Assembly: GCF_000347635.1 (NCBI RefSeq)
Contig: NC_020514.1
Coordinates: 4,278,001-4,342,000, forward strand
Reading direction: 5' to 3'
Origin: Paraglaciecola psychrophila 170
GTDB taxonomy: Bacteria; Pseudomonadota; Gammaproteobacteria; Enterobacterales; Alteromonadaceae
DNA: 64,000 nucleotides
Under the pieces are notes generated by a model that saw only the letters and a list, made by a program, of their open reading frames with translations, searched no databases and was not told the origin of the DNA. The position numbers were made by a program, and so were the translations under genes. Below, in pieces: positions 1-9,011 of this stretch (the first letter of the stretch is position 1; every line of letters begins with the position of its first letter).

Positions 1-1418
1 TACATTTCGGTTAAGAACGCCTGATACCCCTTAAAATCATTCATCGGTACTTTTCGGCAAAGTAAGTCTAACGACTGAATGCCAGTCGTGCCCTCATGAA
101 TGGGGTTGAGTCGATTGTCGCGATAAAACATCTCGACGGGGTGTTCGTTAACATAACCGTGCCCACCTAATACTTGAATGGCCAAATCGTTGGATTTAGG
201 CCCCCATTCTGACGGCCAACTTTTAATAATCGGGGTTAAAAAATTGAGTATGGTGGATGCGTGTTTTTTCTCGCTTTCTGTGGGCGCAGTTTTTTCATCA
301 TCAGCAAGTTGATGTCCGTATAAACACAATGCATATGCCCCCTCAGAATAAGCCTTTTGGGTAAGGAGCATTCGCCTAACATCGGGATGTTCAATAATGT
401 TGACTGGAGGCGCTAACGGATCTTTTGAAGACAGCAAACGACCTTGAGGACGACCTTTGGCATAGTCCAGGGAATATTGAAAACCAGTTAACGCAGTTAA
501 CGCTGCGCCGGTCCCCACTAAAATTCGGGCTTCGTTCATCATATGGAACATGTACATCAAGCCTTTATTCTCTTCGCCAACTAAGTAGGCCACAGCACCG
601 TCTTGTTCACCAAAACTTAGAGCCGTTGACGTATGCCCTCGCCCTCCCATTTTATGAAACAAACCGGCCAAAGCCACTTCATTACGCTGGCCAACAGTCC
701 CATCATTATTGACCAAAAATTTAGGCACAATAAATAATGAAATCCCTTTCACCCCTCTAGCTGCACCTTTCACTCTAGCTAATACTAAATGAACAATATT
801 TTCAGATAAATCGTGATCGCCACCCGATATCCAAATCTTATTACCTTTGACTCGATAAGTGCCGTCTTCTTCTTTAGTGGCGAAGGTGGTTAGGTCACCC
901 AGACCAGAACCCGCTCCTGGCTCGGTCATTGCCATGGTGCCAAAAAAACGCCCTTCGCGCTGCGGGGTAACCCATTTTTCAATTTGTTCAGGCGAGCCAT
1001 AGGCTTCAATCAAATTACAGTTGGCATGCGTCAGTGAAAGATAACCAAGACTGGTGCTTGCCGCTGCTGACAGGTAGGCAAACGCGCCACTTGCGGCAAT
1101 CTGCGGTAGTTGCATGCCACCCATTTCGTAATCGGTTGTAGGTGCTGTTAGCCCAGCTGCAATAACTGCATCAAGACCTGCTTTAATCTCAGGGATAATA
1201 TGGACTTTATTGCCATCGAATGTGGGCTCGTTACGGTCTACTTTTGACTGAATGGGTAAATAGTATTTTTCGGCTATGGCCTGTGCAATATCGATTGCAG
1301 CATCAAAACTTTCACGATCATGATCTTGATAACGTTCACGGGTGGTTAAAGATTCGATATCAAACATCTCATATAAAAAGAATTCAATATCTCTACGACT
1401 TACAATAGGTGCTGGCAT
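1..1418 (-). CDS. Acyl-CoA dehydrogenase (DmdC-like, C-terminus beyond window)
   Basis: This flavoprotein oxidises an acyl-CoA to its enoyl-CoA, the first step of a beta-oxidation-type route. The frame is open from an ATG at 1418 to the window edge (472 codons), so the C-terminal end is missing. The N-terminus (MPAPIVSRRDIEFFLYEMFD) resembles the long acyl-CoA dehydrogenases of the DmdC / 3-methylmercaptopropionyl-CoA dehydrogenase type, about 600 residues. The family signature AMTEPGAGSGLGDL lies near residue 155, followed by KGNKIWISGGDHDL. It is the last visible gene of a minus-strand run with the SDR (gap 72 bp), hydrolase, broken alcohol dehydrogenase and monooxygenase, which suggests a shared catabolic role. 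The acyl substrate cannot be read from the sequence. Confidence 0.9.
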   Translation of the reverse strand, partial: MPAPIVSRRDIEFFLYEMFDIESLTTRERYQDHDRESFDAAIDIAQAIAEKYYLPIQSKVDRNEPTFDGNKVHIIPEIKAGLDAVIAAGLTAPTTDYEMGGMQLPQIAASGAFAYLSAAASTSLGYLSLTHANCNLIEAYGSPEQIEKWVTPQREGRFFGTMAMTEPGAGSGLGDLTTFATKEEDGTYRVKGNKIWISGGDHDLSENIVHLVLARVKGAARGVKGISLFIVPKFLVNNDGTVGQRNEVALAGLFHKMGGRGHTSTALSFGEQDGAVAYLVGEENKGLMYMFHMMNEARILVGTGAALTALTGFQYSLDYAKGRPQGRLLSSKDPLAPPVNIIEHPDVRRMLLTQKAYSEGAYALCLYGHQLADDEKTAPTESEKKHASTILNFLTPIIKSWPSEWGPKSNDLAIQVLGGHGYVNEHPVEMFYRDNRLNPIHEGTTGIQSLDLLCRKVPMNDFKGYQAFLTEM

Positions 1419-1490
1419 GTATAGATCCTCTAACAGTTGGAGCGGTAAAAGTTTAAATAAGTAAAATATGTTGGTGTTAAAGGCGTGCCT

Positions 1491-2327
1491 TTATTTGTTT
1501 AGTAATGCTTTACGTTTATTAATCACGCCTTTTTCAAAACCGAGAAGTTTTTCATAACTAGACGGGAACCACCTTGCAATACAGTCAAGTAATTTTGCAT
1601 CGCCTCCCACTAGAATACGGCGCTGCTTTTTTCCCATTCCCGTTAATATTATATCGGCAGCCTGCTCAGACGTGGTTTTGGCTTGTTTATTAAAATCAGC
1701 AATCAGCTGACTCTTTTGAATAGCGTTAGTAGATACTTTGGCATTGTTGGTAATGTTAGTTTTAATCCCGCCAGGATGAACACAATGCACAGCTATGTTA
1801 CTGCCAGCCATTTCCATTTTTAACGCTTCGGTGAATCCTCTAACCGCATATTTGGATGCGTTATAGGCGCTTTGTAATGGCAAAGAAAGCAAACCGAATA
1901 GACTTGATATATTGACGATGTGGGCACTAGACGAGGTTTTCAAATAAGGTAAAAACGCATTTGTGCCATGCACTACTCCCCAAAAATTAATATTCATTAA
2001 CCAATGAAAATCTTCAAGGCTTTGGTTTTCAACCGAATCAATTAAGCTCACGCCAGCGTTGTTAAACAACATATCGACGCGAGTGAACTTGTCATTAACC
2101 TGTTGCGCAAATGTGATGAAGGCTTGATTGTCTGATACATCAAGACTTGCTATAAAACATTCAACACCTAACACCTCAATTTGCTGTTGTAGTGTTTCTA
2201 AACCATGCAAATCTTTATCAGCCAAGGCTAAGTGGCAGCCTTTATCAGCCAATTTGAGTGCTAGGGCTTTGCCAATTCCCGACGCTGCGCCGGTTACAAC
2301 TGCTACTGTTCCTAGATATTGCATCAT
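1491..2327 (-). CDS. SDR family NAD(P)-dependent oxidoreductase
   Basis: A 278-residue classical short-chain dehydrogenase that should interconvert an alcohol and a ketone with NAD(P). The cofactor motif TGAASGIG is near residue 12, NNAG near 90, the catalytic serine in NISSLFG and the catalytic YNASK near 155. Acidic residues in LADKD after strand 2 favour NAD over NADP (inference). The start lies 2 bp downstream of the stop of the alpha/beta hydrolase, so the two are probably co-translated. The position in the monooxygenase/hydrolase/acyl-CoA dehydrogenase run suggests oxidation of an alcohol released by ester hydrolysis. Confidence 0.9.
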   Translation of the reverse strand: MMQYLGTVAVVTGAASGIGKALALKLADKGCHLALADKDLHGLETLQQQIEVLGVECFIASLDVSDNQAFITFAQQVNDKFTRVDMLFNNAGVSLIDSVENQSLEDFHWLMNINFWGVVHGTNAFLPYLKTSSSAHIVNISSLFGLLSLPLQSAYNASKYAVRGFTEALKMEMAGSNIAVHCVHPGGIKTNITNNAKVSTNAIQKSQLIADFNKQAKTTSEQAADIILTGMGKKQRRILVGGDAKLLDCIARWFPSSYEKLLGFEKGVINKRKALLNK

Positions 2328-2329
2328 GT

Positions 2330-3244
2330 TTACTCACTTACATTCGTATTGGCATGGTCGATAATGTCGTCGACTATGATCGGTATCAATTCAGCAGGGA
2401 AATCATGCCCCATGCCTGGATAAATCTTTAATTTGGCGTTGGGGATGGCATTAGCTGTGGCTTTACCACCGGCTACATTGACCAAGCCATCACTGTCTCC
2501 GTGGATCACTAAACTTGGCATAGTCAGTTTAGATAATGCTTTTTCTCTATTACTGGCGGCCATTATTGCTAACACTTGTCGCATTGTGCCTGTTGCAGTG
2601 ATGCCTCGCTGCAACATACCGTCGACATACAAGTCTATGTCTTCATCAGGAGTAGGATAGTCAGGACTGCCAATAACCTGCCACTTTTTAACGTGGTAAG
2701 CCTTGCGATCTTGGTATTCTTTTGTATCCGGTGTTTGAGCAAAAGCTTCGCGAATATTCTTTTCAATTGGAGGTAACTTTTTATATCCAGTAGTGGACAT
2801 AATAGAAGTTAACGTTCTCACTCGTTGTGGGTGATGGATTGCCAATAATTGCGCAATCATTCCGCCCATTGACACCCCCACTACGTGCACCTCAGCTAAG
2901 TTAAGTACATCCAATAGTCCGATGACATCTCGCATCATATCTTCTAACTGATAAGGCGCTTTTATTGAAAGCCCTAGTTTTAATTTAGTGATGACCCACG
3001 CCATATTAGGAATAGGTAAATGGTCAAGTTGCTCAGAACATCCAACATCACGATTGTCTAAAAGTAACACTTGAAAATTGGCGGCAACAAAAGCTTCAAC
3101 CATTGTCATAGGCCAGCCAGTTAACGGAGTGCTCAAACCATGAATAAGCAATAGTGTCGGGTATTTTGAACTGCCATGAAGTTGATATGCAATATCGACC
3201 CCGTTGACTTTAACTATCTGTTCCTGCTGTAAATGGTTACTCAT
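2330..3244 (-). CDS. Alpha/beta hydrolase (ester or lactone hydrolase)
   Basis: A 304-residue soluble alpha/beta-fold hydrolase. The oxyanion motif LIHGLSTP is near residue 33, the nucleophile elbow GVSMGG near 125, the acid residue in HGDSDGLV near 247 and the catalytic histidine in GMGHDFP near 280. The LLLDNRDVGCSEQ segment is typical of aclacinomycin-methylesterase-like and lactone-hydrolysing members. It follows the alcohol dehydrogenase remnant with no gap and lies downstream of a Baeyer-Villiger-type monooxygenase. The simplest inferred role is hydrolysis of the ester or lactone that the monooxygenase makes. Confidence 0.9.
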   Translation of the reverse strand: MSNHLQQEQIVKVNGVDIAYQLHGSSKYPTLLLIHGLSTPLTGWPMTMVEAFVAANFQVLLLDNRDVGCSEQLDHLPIPNMAWVITKLKLGLSIKAPYQLEDMMRDVIGLLDVLNLAEVHVVGVSMGGMIAQLLAIHHPQRVRTLTSIMSTTGYKKLPPIEKNIREAFAQTPDTKEYQDRKAYHVKKWQVIGSPDYPTPDEDIDLYVDGMLQRGITATGTMRQVLAIMAASNREKALSKLTMPSLVIHGDSDGLVNVAGGKATANAIPNAKLKIYPGMGHDFPAELIPIIVDDIIDHANTNVSE

Positions 3245-3822
3245 TTAGTCAGTTCCTTGATGTGCTTGCTGATAGATGTGTACTACGTCTTCTAGCGTCA
3301 CTGGTTTTGGGTTGTTGACTAATAAACGTGTGTGTAACATGGTGTCTTTTGCTAAGTTATTAATGTCACTCTCTGCAGTCCCCACTTCTACTAGAGAGGT
3401 AGGCAATTTAAGTTGTTTTATTAAACTCGATAAAAAATCTACACGTGCCTTGGCTACTTCCACATCATTTCCATCGAGGTCGATGGCGTCACTAATAACA
3501 GGAGCAAGTTCAGCATATAAATTGGCGCAGTGACTTAAGTTGAAATTCATCACATGAATTAGCACTAAAGCATGACTCAAAACATGGGGAATATGAAAGT
3601 GCCCACCCAATGGATACGCTAATGCGTGAACTGCCGCGACAGGCGCATTGGCAAATGCTTGACCGGTTAAACACGACCCTAGCAACATCGCTTGACGCGC
3701 CTCAACGTTGTCACTATTAAAGGTTTCGAAATGTCGAGAGTCTCACAAATTTCGACAATTCGATTAACCGCACATATTTCGCTAATGATTGATTTAGTGG
3801 TCGAGAAAACAAATGGCTTCAT
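3245..3822 (-). pseudogene. Iron-containing alcohol dehydrogenase, internally deleted
   Basis: Two pieces of one type III (Fe) alcohol dehydrogenase gene are joined out of frame. From an ATG at 3822 the first 38 codons (MKPFVFSTTKSIISEI... ending KPLIVT) match the family N-terminus. From about 3718 a different frame gives NSDNVEARQAMLLGSC and then the HALAYPLGGHFHIPH metal-site region and the C-terminus, ending at 3245. About half of a roughly 380-residue protein is missing, including the first metal ligands. The two frames share the string AATAGTGACA at the junction, consistent with deletion between short direct repeats. The C-terminal part also differs from the usual HIPHGLSNALVLPHV (HIPHVLSHALVLIHV), so decay seems real. 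It begins 6 bp after the monooxygenase stop. A start at 3688 would give a 147-residue fragment without the cofactor domain. Confidence 0.88.
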
Positions 3823-3828
3823 GGATAG

Positions 3829-5319
3829 TTACTTATACACAAACAGTTTGTCGTCTAAATTGACTGAAGGTAGCGTGTCTTTTTCTGACCAATAATCTTG
3901 AGTATGTTGCCAATCTACTTTGCTGCCGCGTTTGGGCATTAAATGTAACGAACGCAGCATATAACCAGGGTTAAATTCTTCGGTATCGATCCACGGTAAC
4001 AACTCCATGTCTGCATCTTCATCACGTAAAGTCATAGTGAGTTGTTTGACCTGTTTTTGATCCATATGTGTTAACAATCGACATATAAAGTCACCAATTA
4101 AATCGACACGTAAGGTCCAACTTGCACGAAAATACCCCATCACCCAAACCATATTAGGTACATCGGTAAACATCATGCCTCGGTATCCCACTTTTTCTGA
4201 AAAATCGACTATTTGACCATCAACCGAAAATTCAATCCCGCCTAACACCGATAGGTTAAATCCTGTGGCTGAAATAATAATATCAGCGTCAAGTTGTTCG
4301 CCCGACTGCAGCGCAATCCCCGTTTCGTTAAAACACTCAATCTGATCTGTTTTAACGTCCACTTTACCTGAGCGAATGCCAGCAAAGATATCGCCTTCAG
4401 GCACAACGGCTATACGTTGTCTCCAAGGGGCATACTTGGGAGTAAAGTGTTTTTCCACATCAAAATCATCATCCAGAAGTGCTGCCACCCCATCAATCAG
4501 GCCTTTTTTGACTTCATTTGGATATTGGGTAGACAGTTGAATAAAACCGGCCTGCTCTTGAAGTAACTGCTTACGCGTTATTTCGTGTATCCATGCATCG
4601 TCAACCCCGATATCACGTAATTGATCCGTTAACGGGTTGTTGTTTGGCCTTGGAATAAAATAGGTCGGAGAACGCTGTAGCAATGTCACATGTTCACAAT
4701 CTTCTGCAATATTAGGTGCTAAAGTAGCAGCAGTGGCACCGGAACCAATGATGACTACCTTTTTGTCTTTATAATTTAAATCCTTTGGCCAATCCTGTGG
4801 ATGCACTAGTAAGCCTTGGTAATCATCTCTACCCTTCCAATCAGGGGTATAGCCTTTTTCGTGATTATAATAGCCTTGGCACATCCATAAAAAGTTAGCG
4901 GTAATGAGGACGGTTTCTTTGCTGTCTTTTTTAAATGCAGTAATGGTCCAGAGTTGGCTCACACTGTCCCAACTTGCACCAAGCACATGATGATTGTAGC
5001 GAATGTGCTGATCTATATGATTGTCAGCGATGACTTCGCGCATGTAATTCAAAATTTCAGCACCTTTAGCAATCGGAGACCCGGTCCAAGGTTTAAATCG
5101 ATAGCCAAAAGTGAATAAGTCACTATCAGACCGAACGCCAGGATAGTTATGCGTTAGCCAAGTACCGCCGAAACTTTCCATGCCATCCAGTACACAAAAA
5201 CTTTTGTCTGGCAGTTGTGTTTTTAAATGGTAAGCCGAACCTATTCCTGATAAACCTGCACCGACTACCAGCACATCAAAATGTTCGATGTTATTGACAC
5301 TGTTGTTAACCGCATTCAT
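3829..5319 (-). CDS. Flavin-containing monooxygenase, Baeyer-Villiger type
   Basis: A 496-residue FAD and NADPH-dependent monooxygenase. An FAD-binding GAGLSGIG is at residues 20-27, the NADP-binding GSGATA near 190, and between them DYQGLLVHPQDWP fits the Baeyer-Villiger fingerprint F-x-G-x3-H-x3-W-P with Tyr replacing Phe. Such enzymes insert oxygen next to a ketone carbonyl to form an ester or lactone; single-component FMOs with S-oxygenating activity look similar, so the chemistry is an inference. It appears to be the first gene of the minus-strand run (monooxygenase, ADH remnant, hydrolase, SDR, acyl-CoA dehydrogenase), with a 163-bp leader region upstream. Confidence 0.88.
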   Translation of the reverse strand: MNAVNNSVNNIEHFDVLVVGAGLSGIGSAYHLKTQLPDKSFCVLDGMESFGGTWLTHNYPGVRSDSDLFTFGYRFKPWTGSPIAKGAEILNYMREVIADNHIDQHIRYNHHVLGASWDSVSQLWTITAFKKDSKETVLITANFLWMCQGYYNHEKGYTPDWKGRDDYQGLLVHPQDWPKDLNYKDKKVVIIGSGATAATLAPNIAEDCEHVTLLQRSPTYFIPRPNNNPLTDQLRDIGVDDAWIHEITRKQLLQEQAGFIQLSTQYPNEVKKGLIDGVAALLDDDFDVEKHFTPKYAPWRQRIAVVPEGDIFAGIRSGKVDVKTDQIECFNETGIALQSGEQLDADIIISATGFNLSVLGGIEFSVDGQIVDFSEKVGYRGMMFTDVPNMVWVMGYFRASWTLRVDLIGDFICRLLTHMDQKQVKQLTMTLRDEDADMELLPWIDTEEFNPGYMLRSLHLMPKRGSKVDWQHTQDYWSEKDTLPSVNLDDKLFVYK

Positions 5320-5394
5320 AAAATCACCTAATTCTTTAATCTATTCTTCTAATATTATTTCGGAAGCCGAGCCTCGGAGCCAAGCTCTACTTGC

Positions 5395-5410
5395 CAATAC
5401 TGGAGTATTG
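5395..5410. promoter_or_regulatory. Palindrome upstream of the monooxygenase run
   Basis: A perfect 16-bp inverted repeat (CAATACT-GG-AGTATTG) lies 76 bp upstream of the monooxygenase start, between that gene and the Crp-type regulator gene. Its size suits a dimeric repressor or activator site. Assignment to a regulator is not possible from sequence alone. Confidence 0.3.
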
Positions 5411-5482
5411 ATAAATTACAGCTAAAACCTAAGGCCAACTGTCTCCTAGGTGACAATTTCGAGGTCTGCTTTGCAAAAACGT

Positions 5483-6175
5483 TTATTCATTTTTGAGCTG
5501 TGTTTTAGCTTTTAATGCCAACATATTTTTGACCAAATATTTCTGACCAGTCAGAATCAAAATGCCTTCATCTTCAAACTCTTTCACTATTTTGTTCACT
5601 CTTTGACGCGAACCACGAGCCAGTTCAGCCAATTCTTGCTGAGTCATTTTCTTATCAATCAAAATGCCTTCATCAGTTTGTATCCCATAATGTTGGGCAA
5701 ACCATTGCAGCCTTCCAGCTAACCTAGCAGCAAGCGGATAGAACAACATGCCACCCAACAATTCACACATTTGTAAGGTTTTTTCGGCTTGTGCCAAAAA
5801 CAAATATTGATAAATAACAGGGTATTCTTCAGCCAGTGTTTTTACGACTCGTTTGGGTATTTGAATGATGCTTGAGTTATCCAGCACTTGCGCTTCAAAC
5901 ATCCGAGCTGGCTGGTTGGTTAGGGTAAATTCTCCTAGCCACGCGTTACATGAAAACTCCGTTATCGCAAACTCTTGTCCGTGAATACTGCTAATCTTTA
6001 TACGCACAAACCCCGATACCACACCGTAAACAAACTCTCCTTCTTCGCCCAATCGATACAAATACTTTTTTTGCTCGAAACGCTTTAATCTTGCCGCTTC
6101 GATTAATGTCTCAAAGGCAGAGTCAGGTGCACCATTGAACCAGGCACATTGCCTGATGACAGTTTCAAAATTCAT
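5483..6175 (-). CDS. Crp/Fnr family transcriptional regulator
   Basis: A 230-residue regulator with an N-terminal cyclic-nucleotide-binding-type beta barrel (about residues 10-120, with LYRLGEEGEFVYGVVSGFVRI) and a C-terminal winged helix (about 150-215, with KKMTQQELAELARGSRQRVNKIVKEF). The cysteines present do not form the Fe-S cluster pattern of Fnr, and the barrel lacks a clear cAMP-binding RxS motif, so the ligand is unknown. It sits between the TonB receptor and the monooxygenase run, all on the minus strand, and is a plausible local regulator of the cluster (inference). Confidence 0.9.
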   Translation of the reverse strand: MNFETVIRQCAWFNGAPDSAFETLIEAARLKRFEQKKYLYRLGEEGEFVYGVVSGFVRIKISSIHGQEFAITEFSCNAWLGEFTLTNQPARMFEAQVLDNSSIIQIPKRVVKTLAEEYPVIYQYLFLAQAEKTLQMCELLGGMLFYPLAARLAGRLQWFAQHYGIQTDEGILIDKKMTQQELAELARGSRQRVNKIVKEFEDEGILILTGQKYLVKNMLALKAKTQLKNE

Positions 6176-6215
6176 ACTTAAGCCAAGGTGTGGTTTTTAC
6201 TGATAAATAGTTGAT

Positions 6216-6242
6216 AAGAGAGCCCTACAAACGGGCTCTCTT
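6216..6242 (-). terminator. Stem-loop after the TonB receptor gene
   Basis: A perfect 10-bp stem (AAGAGAGCCC / GGGCTCTCTT) with a 7-nt loop begins 14 bp after the stop of the receptor gene. The following sequence on the minus strand is only moderately T-rich, so it may be a weak terminator or an mRNA 3' stabiliser. Confidence 0.6.
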
Positions 6243-6255
6243 GAAACGCTATGTA

Positions 6256-8829
6256 TTAATAAAAGCTATAACGAACTTGCAAACCATAAGAGATGGGATC
6301 AGACAGCTCGACATTCTGCAAACGTGTCACTGTAGAAGGGGTTGTGTAACGTAAAATATCGCGTTCATCAGCGGCATTTCTCACAAAGGCGGCCACCTCA
6401 AACGCTTCACTTTCAGATGTCCAGCTTAGGCGAGCATCGATACGGTCATAACTGTCGACTTGATCCCAGTCACTGCGATTAAAAGACCGAGAGTATTGTT
6501 CACCCACATATGAATAACCAGCCGTTAACAATACTGTGCCCATGTCATCCAATTCAAAGAATTGAGTGGCAGACACTGAAAATTTGTTTTCGGGTGCCAT
6601 ATTCAATTTATTTCCTGATAAGTCCTGAATATCACATTCACCTAAAATGGCACAGGCGGTGGAATCGACGGCTGTATAATCATCGTATTCTGAATCGGTA
6701 TAGGAATAGGTGGTCATAAGACGTAAGTCTGAAGTCAACCAAGCCTGTAATTCAACCTCAAAACCCATGACGGTGGCTTGTGCTGCATTATCAAAAGCGG
6801 CGGTAGTTACCCCTCCTTCAGTTACCGTTGAAAGCACTTGCAGGTCAACGTAATCATAATAATAAGCCGCTAAAGACAGGTTAACATTATTGTCATATAA
6901 CGATTTTTTGTAGCCTACTTCAAACGCAGTTAACTCTTCTGGGTCAACTACATCGACTGGCGCGGCTGATGCAGCACCAAGGTTGAAACCACCAGAGCGA
7001 TATCCGGTAGATATATAACCATAAACAAACGTATCTTTGTCAACGTTCCAATCAGCCTGTAAACGCCAAGTGACTTTGTTCCAACTGTCATCTACTAGAT
7101 GCTGATTTTTAGGCACCGATAAGTAAGCGAACACATCATCTGACCCCGTTTTTTCATCGTTTGAATAACGCAGACCTGCAGTTAAAGCGAGTGCATCGTT
7201 GACCTCGTATTCTAGTTGACCATATAAGGCAGTAGCAGTCGTTTCTAGTTCATTTTGTCCATAGTATAAAAAGCCACCATCACCATTAGACGTCGCTTCA
7301 AACGGCGCGCCAATTAATGAGGAATAAAACTGATACAGACCAGGCTGAAAACCGGGGAAACCTAGGAACGTACCACTGTCTGCTGGTAAACCAAGTTCAG
7401 CGGGTAAACCACCATAATTAGCGGCAATAGCATCGCCCTGCATTAGCCCGAAACCACGCTCTACAAAGTCGCTATATTGACTCTCTTCACTATTAAAATA
7501 GTACACACCAGCAATAAAGTTTAAGGCACCATCATAGTTGGATACCATCTGTAATTCATGAGATGTGAACTCACCTGATTGAATAACACTAGCGGTCATG
7601 TCTGATGCAAGTGTAATAGGTGCGCCAGTTAATGGGTTGGGTAAATAAACCCCACCTGGTATGCCAACCAATGTGGTTATTTGTCTGAACATTTCCGAAA
7701 AATTCATGCCTCCAAAAGCGGCATTTGACACATCACCATCAGCAATAGAGTCATAAGTAAACTCATTATCACCGTAAGTATATTTAAATTCTAAATCGTC
7801 TAATGTCAGTGTGCTGATAAAGGTTAAGCGTTTTGTTTCGACATCTTGTTGACCTAATGTATCAACATTGGTTTGATTAATATCATTCACTGCCGGATTG
7901 GCAATTGAGTATCCTGACACATGATTAAGCGCATTTGAACCGGTAAAAATTCCAGGTAAAGGACCCTCACCAAGATTCACAAAGTCTGTAGGGTATGCAT
8001 CCCCTAAATAACCAGGTGACGGGTTTTCGCTGCGATCATAATTCATGTAGCGTAACGTGCTGGTGAAGTTTTCAGTCCAATCCGCTTTTAAGGTGACTGA
8101 ATAATAGGTTCGGTCTCTGTTATCCAAGTCGCCAACATCGGCCGCTAGGTTTTCTTGCAGTGCATCACGTTCCATTTTAGACAAAGTAGCGATAGCTGAA
8201 AATGTTTCGCCAAGTGGCCCAGTTACTTGACCTTGCGTCACTAAATAACCATCATTACCCGCTTCCAAGTTAACGTAACCGCCCAATTCTCTTTGAGGCT
8301 CTTTACTGATGACATTGATTGCGCCGCCAACAGCATTTCTGCCATACAACGTACCTTGAGGCCCTCGCAGCACTTCAATACGCTCTATGTCACAAAAATT
8401 ACAATAATCAAAAATACCGTTTTCGGTGTTATACACACCATCGGTATATATACCAACACCTGGGTCAGAGCCTAGGGCAGTGTTAGGTCGTCCCACCCCT
8501 CGTATAGATATTCTGCTAGAAGAAATAATTAATGAAGGAGAATATTGCACCAAATCTTGGCTACCATCGATATTCATCTGCGCCATGCTTTCTTCACTAA
8601 ATGCACTGACCGCTTGACCTGTTTCCATCAGTGATGTGACACGTTTTGTGGAGGTAATTTGAATCACTTCTATGCCTGATGATTCATTTGCTGTGGCAGC
8701 TTCTTGGGCCAAGACCATTGAACTTGTACTAATACAAATCAATGCAAAGGATAAAGGAGTAAGTTTAAAGGTGATTTGATTAAAAGCTATGTGATTAAAA
8801 GCAGTGTGTTTATGAGTATTCAGGACCAT
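6256..8829 (-). CDS. TonB-dependent receptor
   Basis: An 857-residue outer-membrane active transporter. A signal peptide ends near residue 42 (SMVLAQEA), the TonB-box/plug region follows (GIEVIQITSTKR near 52 and the plug motif VLRGPQGTLYGRNAVGGAINVISKEP near 155), and the C-terminus ends in an aromatic residue (QVRYSFY) typical of beta-barrel insertion signals. The start is supported by GGGG upstream of the ATG. It resembles receptors of Sphingomonad/Alteromonad catabolic loci more than siderophore receptors. With the GPH-type MFS transporter it should bring the cluster's substrate across the two membranes (inference). Confidence 0.93.
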   Translation of the reverse strand: MVLNTHKHTAFNHIAFNQITFKLTPLSFALICISTSSMVLAQEAATANESSGIEVIQITSTKRVTSLMETGQAVSAFSEESMAQMNIDGSQDLVQYSPSLIISSSRISIRGVGRPNTALGSDPGVGIYTDGVYNTENGIFDYCNFCDIERIEVLRGPQGTLYGRNAVGGAINVISKEPQRELGGYVNLEAGNDGYLVTQGQVTGPLGETFSAIATLSKMERDALQENLAADVGDLDNRDRTYYSVTLKADWTENFTSTLRYMNYDRSENPSPGYLGDAYPTDFVNLGEGPLPGIFTGSNALNHVSGYSIANPAVNDINQTNVDTLGQQDVETKRLTFISTLTLDDLEFKYTYGDNEFTYDSIADGDVSNAAFGGMNFSEMFRQITTLVGIPGGVYLPNPLTGAPITLASDMTASVIQSGEFTSHELQMVSNYDGALNFIAGVYYFNSEESQYSDFVERGFGLMQGDAIAANYGGLPAELGLPADSGTFLGFPGFQPGLYQFYSSLIGAPFEATSNGDGGFLYYGQNELETTATALYGQLEYEVNDALALTAGLRYSNDEKTGSDDVFAYLSVPKNQHLVDDSWNKVTWRLQADWNVDKDTFVYGYISTGYRSGGFNLGAASAAPVDVVDPEELTAFEVGYKKSLYDNNVNLSLAAYYYDYVDLQVLSTVTEGGVTTAAFDNAAQATVMGFEVELQAWLTSDLRLMTTYSYTDSEYDDYTAVDSTACAILGECDIQDLSGNKLNMAPENKFSVSATQFFELDDMGTVLLTAGYSYVGEQYSRSFNRSDWDQVDSYDRIDARLSWTSESEAFEVAAFVRNAADERDILRYTTPSTVTRLQNVELSDPISYGLQVRYSFY

Positions 8830-8903
8830 AGTGTTTCCCCGTCTTTTTAATTATGTTTAGATTTCAGTGTTAAGTCAGTTGGCTTAGCTTCTTTGCGGGG
8901 CCA

Positions 8904-9011
8904 TTTGTGTAGTTCTTTGCACAGTTATTTGTGCAGCTCTTTGTGTAGCTCTTCGCACAGTCATTTGTGCAGCACTTTGTGTAATTCTTTGTGTAGTTAT
9001 TTATGTGGTTT
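8904..9011. repeat. Nine tandem 12-bp degenerate repeats
   Basis: Nine consecutive 12-bp units with consensus TTTGTGTAGTTC (variants TTTGCACAGTTA and TTTGTGCAGCTC) fill the gap between the TonB receptor start and the MFS stop. The array runs into the last codons of the MFS gene, so its end encodes the QKTT tail. Units alternate between GTGT/GTGC and GCAC cores. No coding role is evident. Confidence 0.8.
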
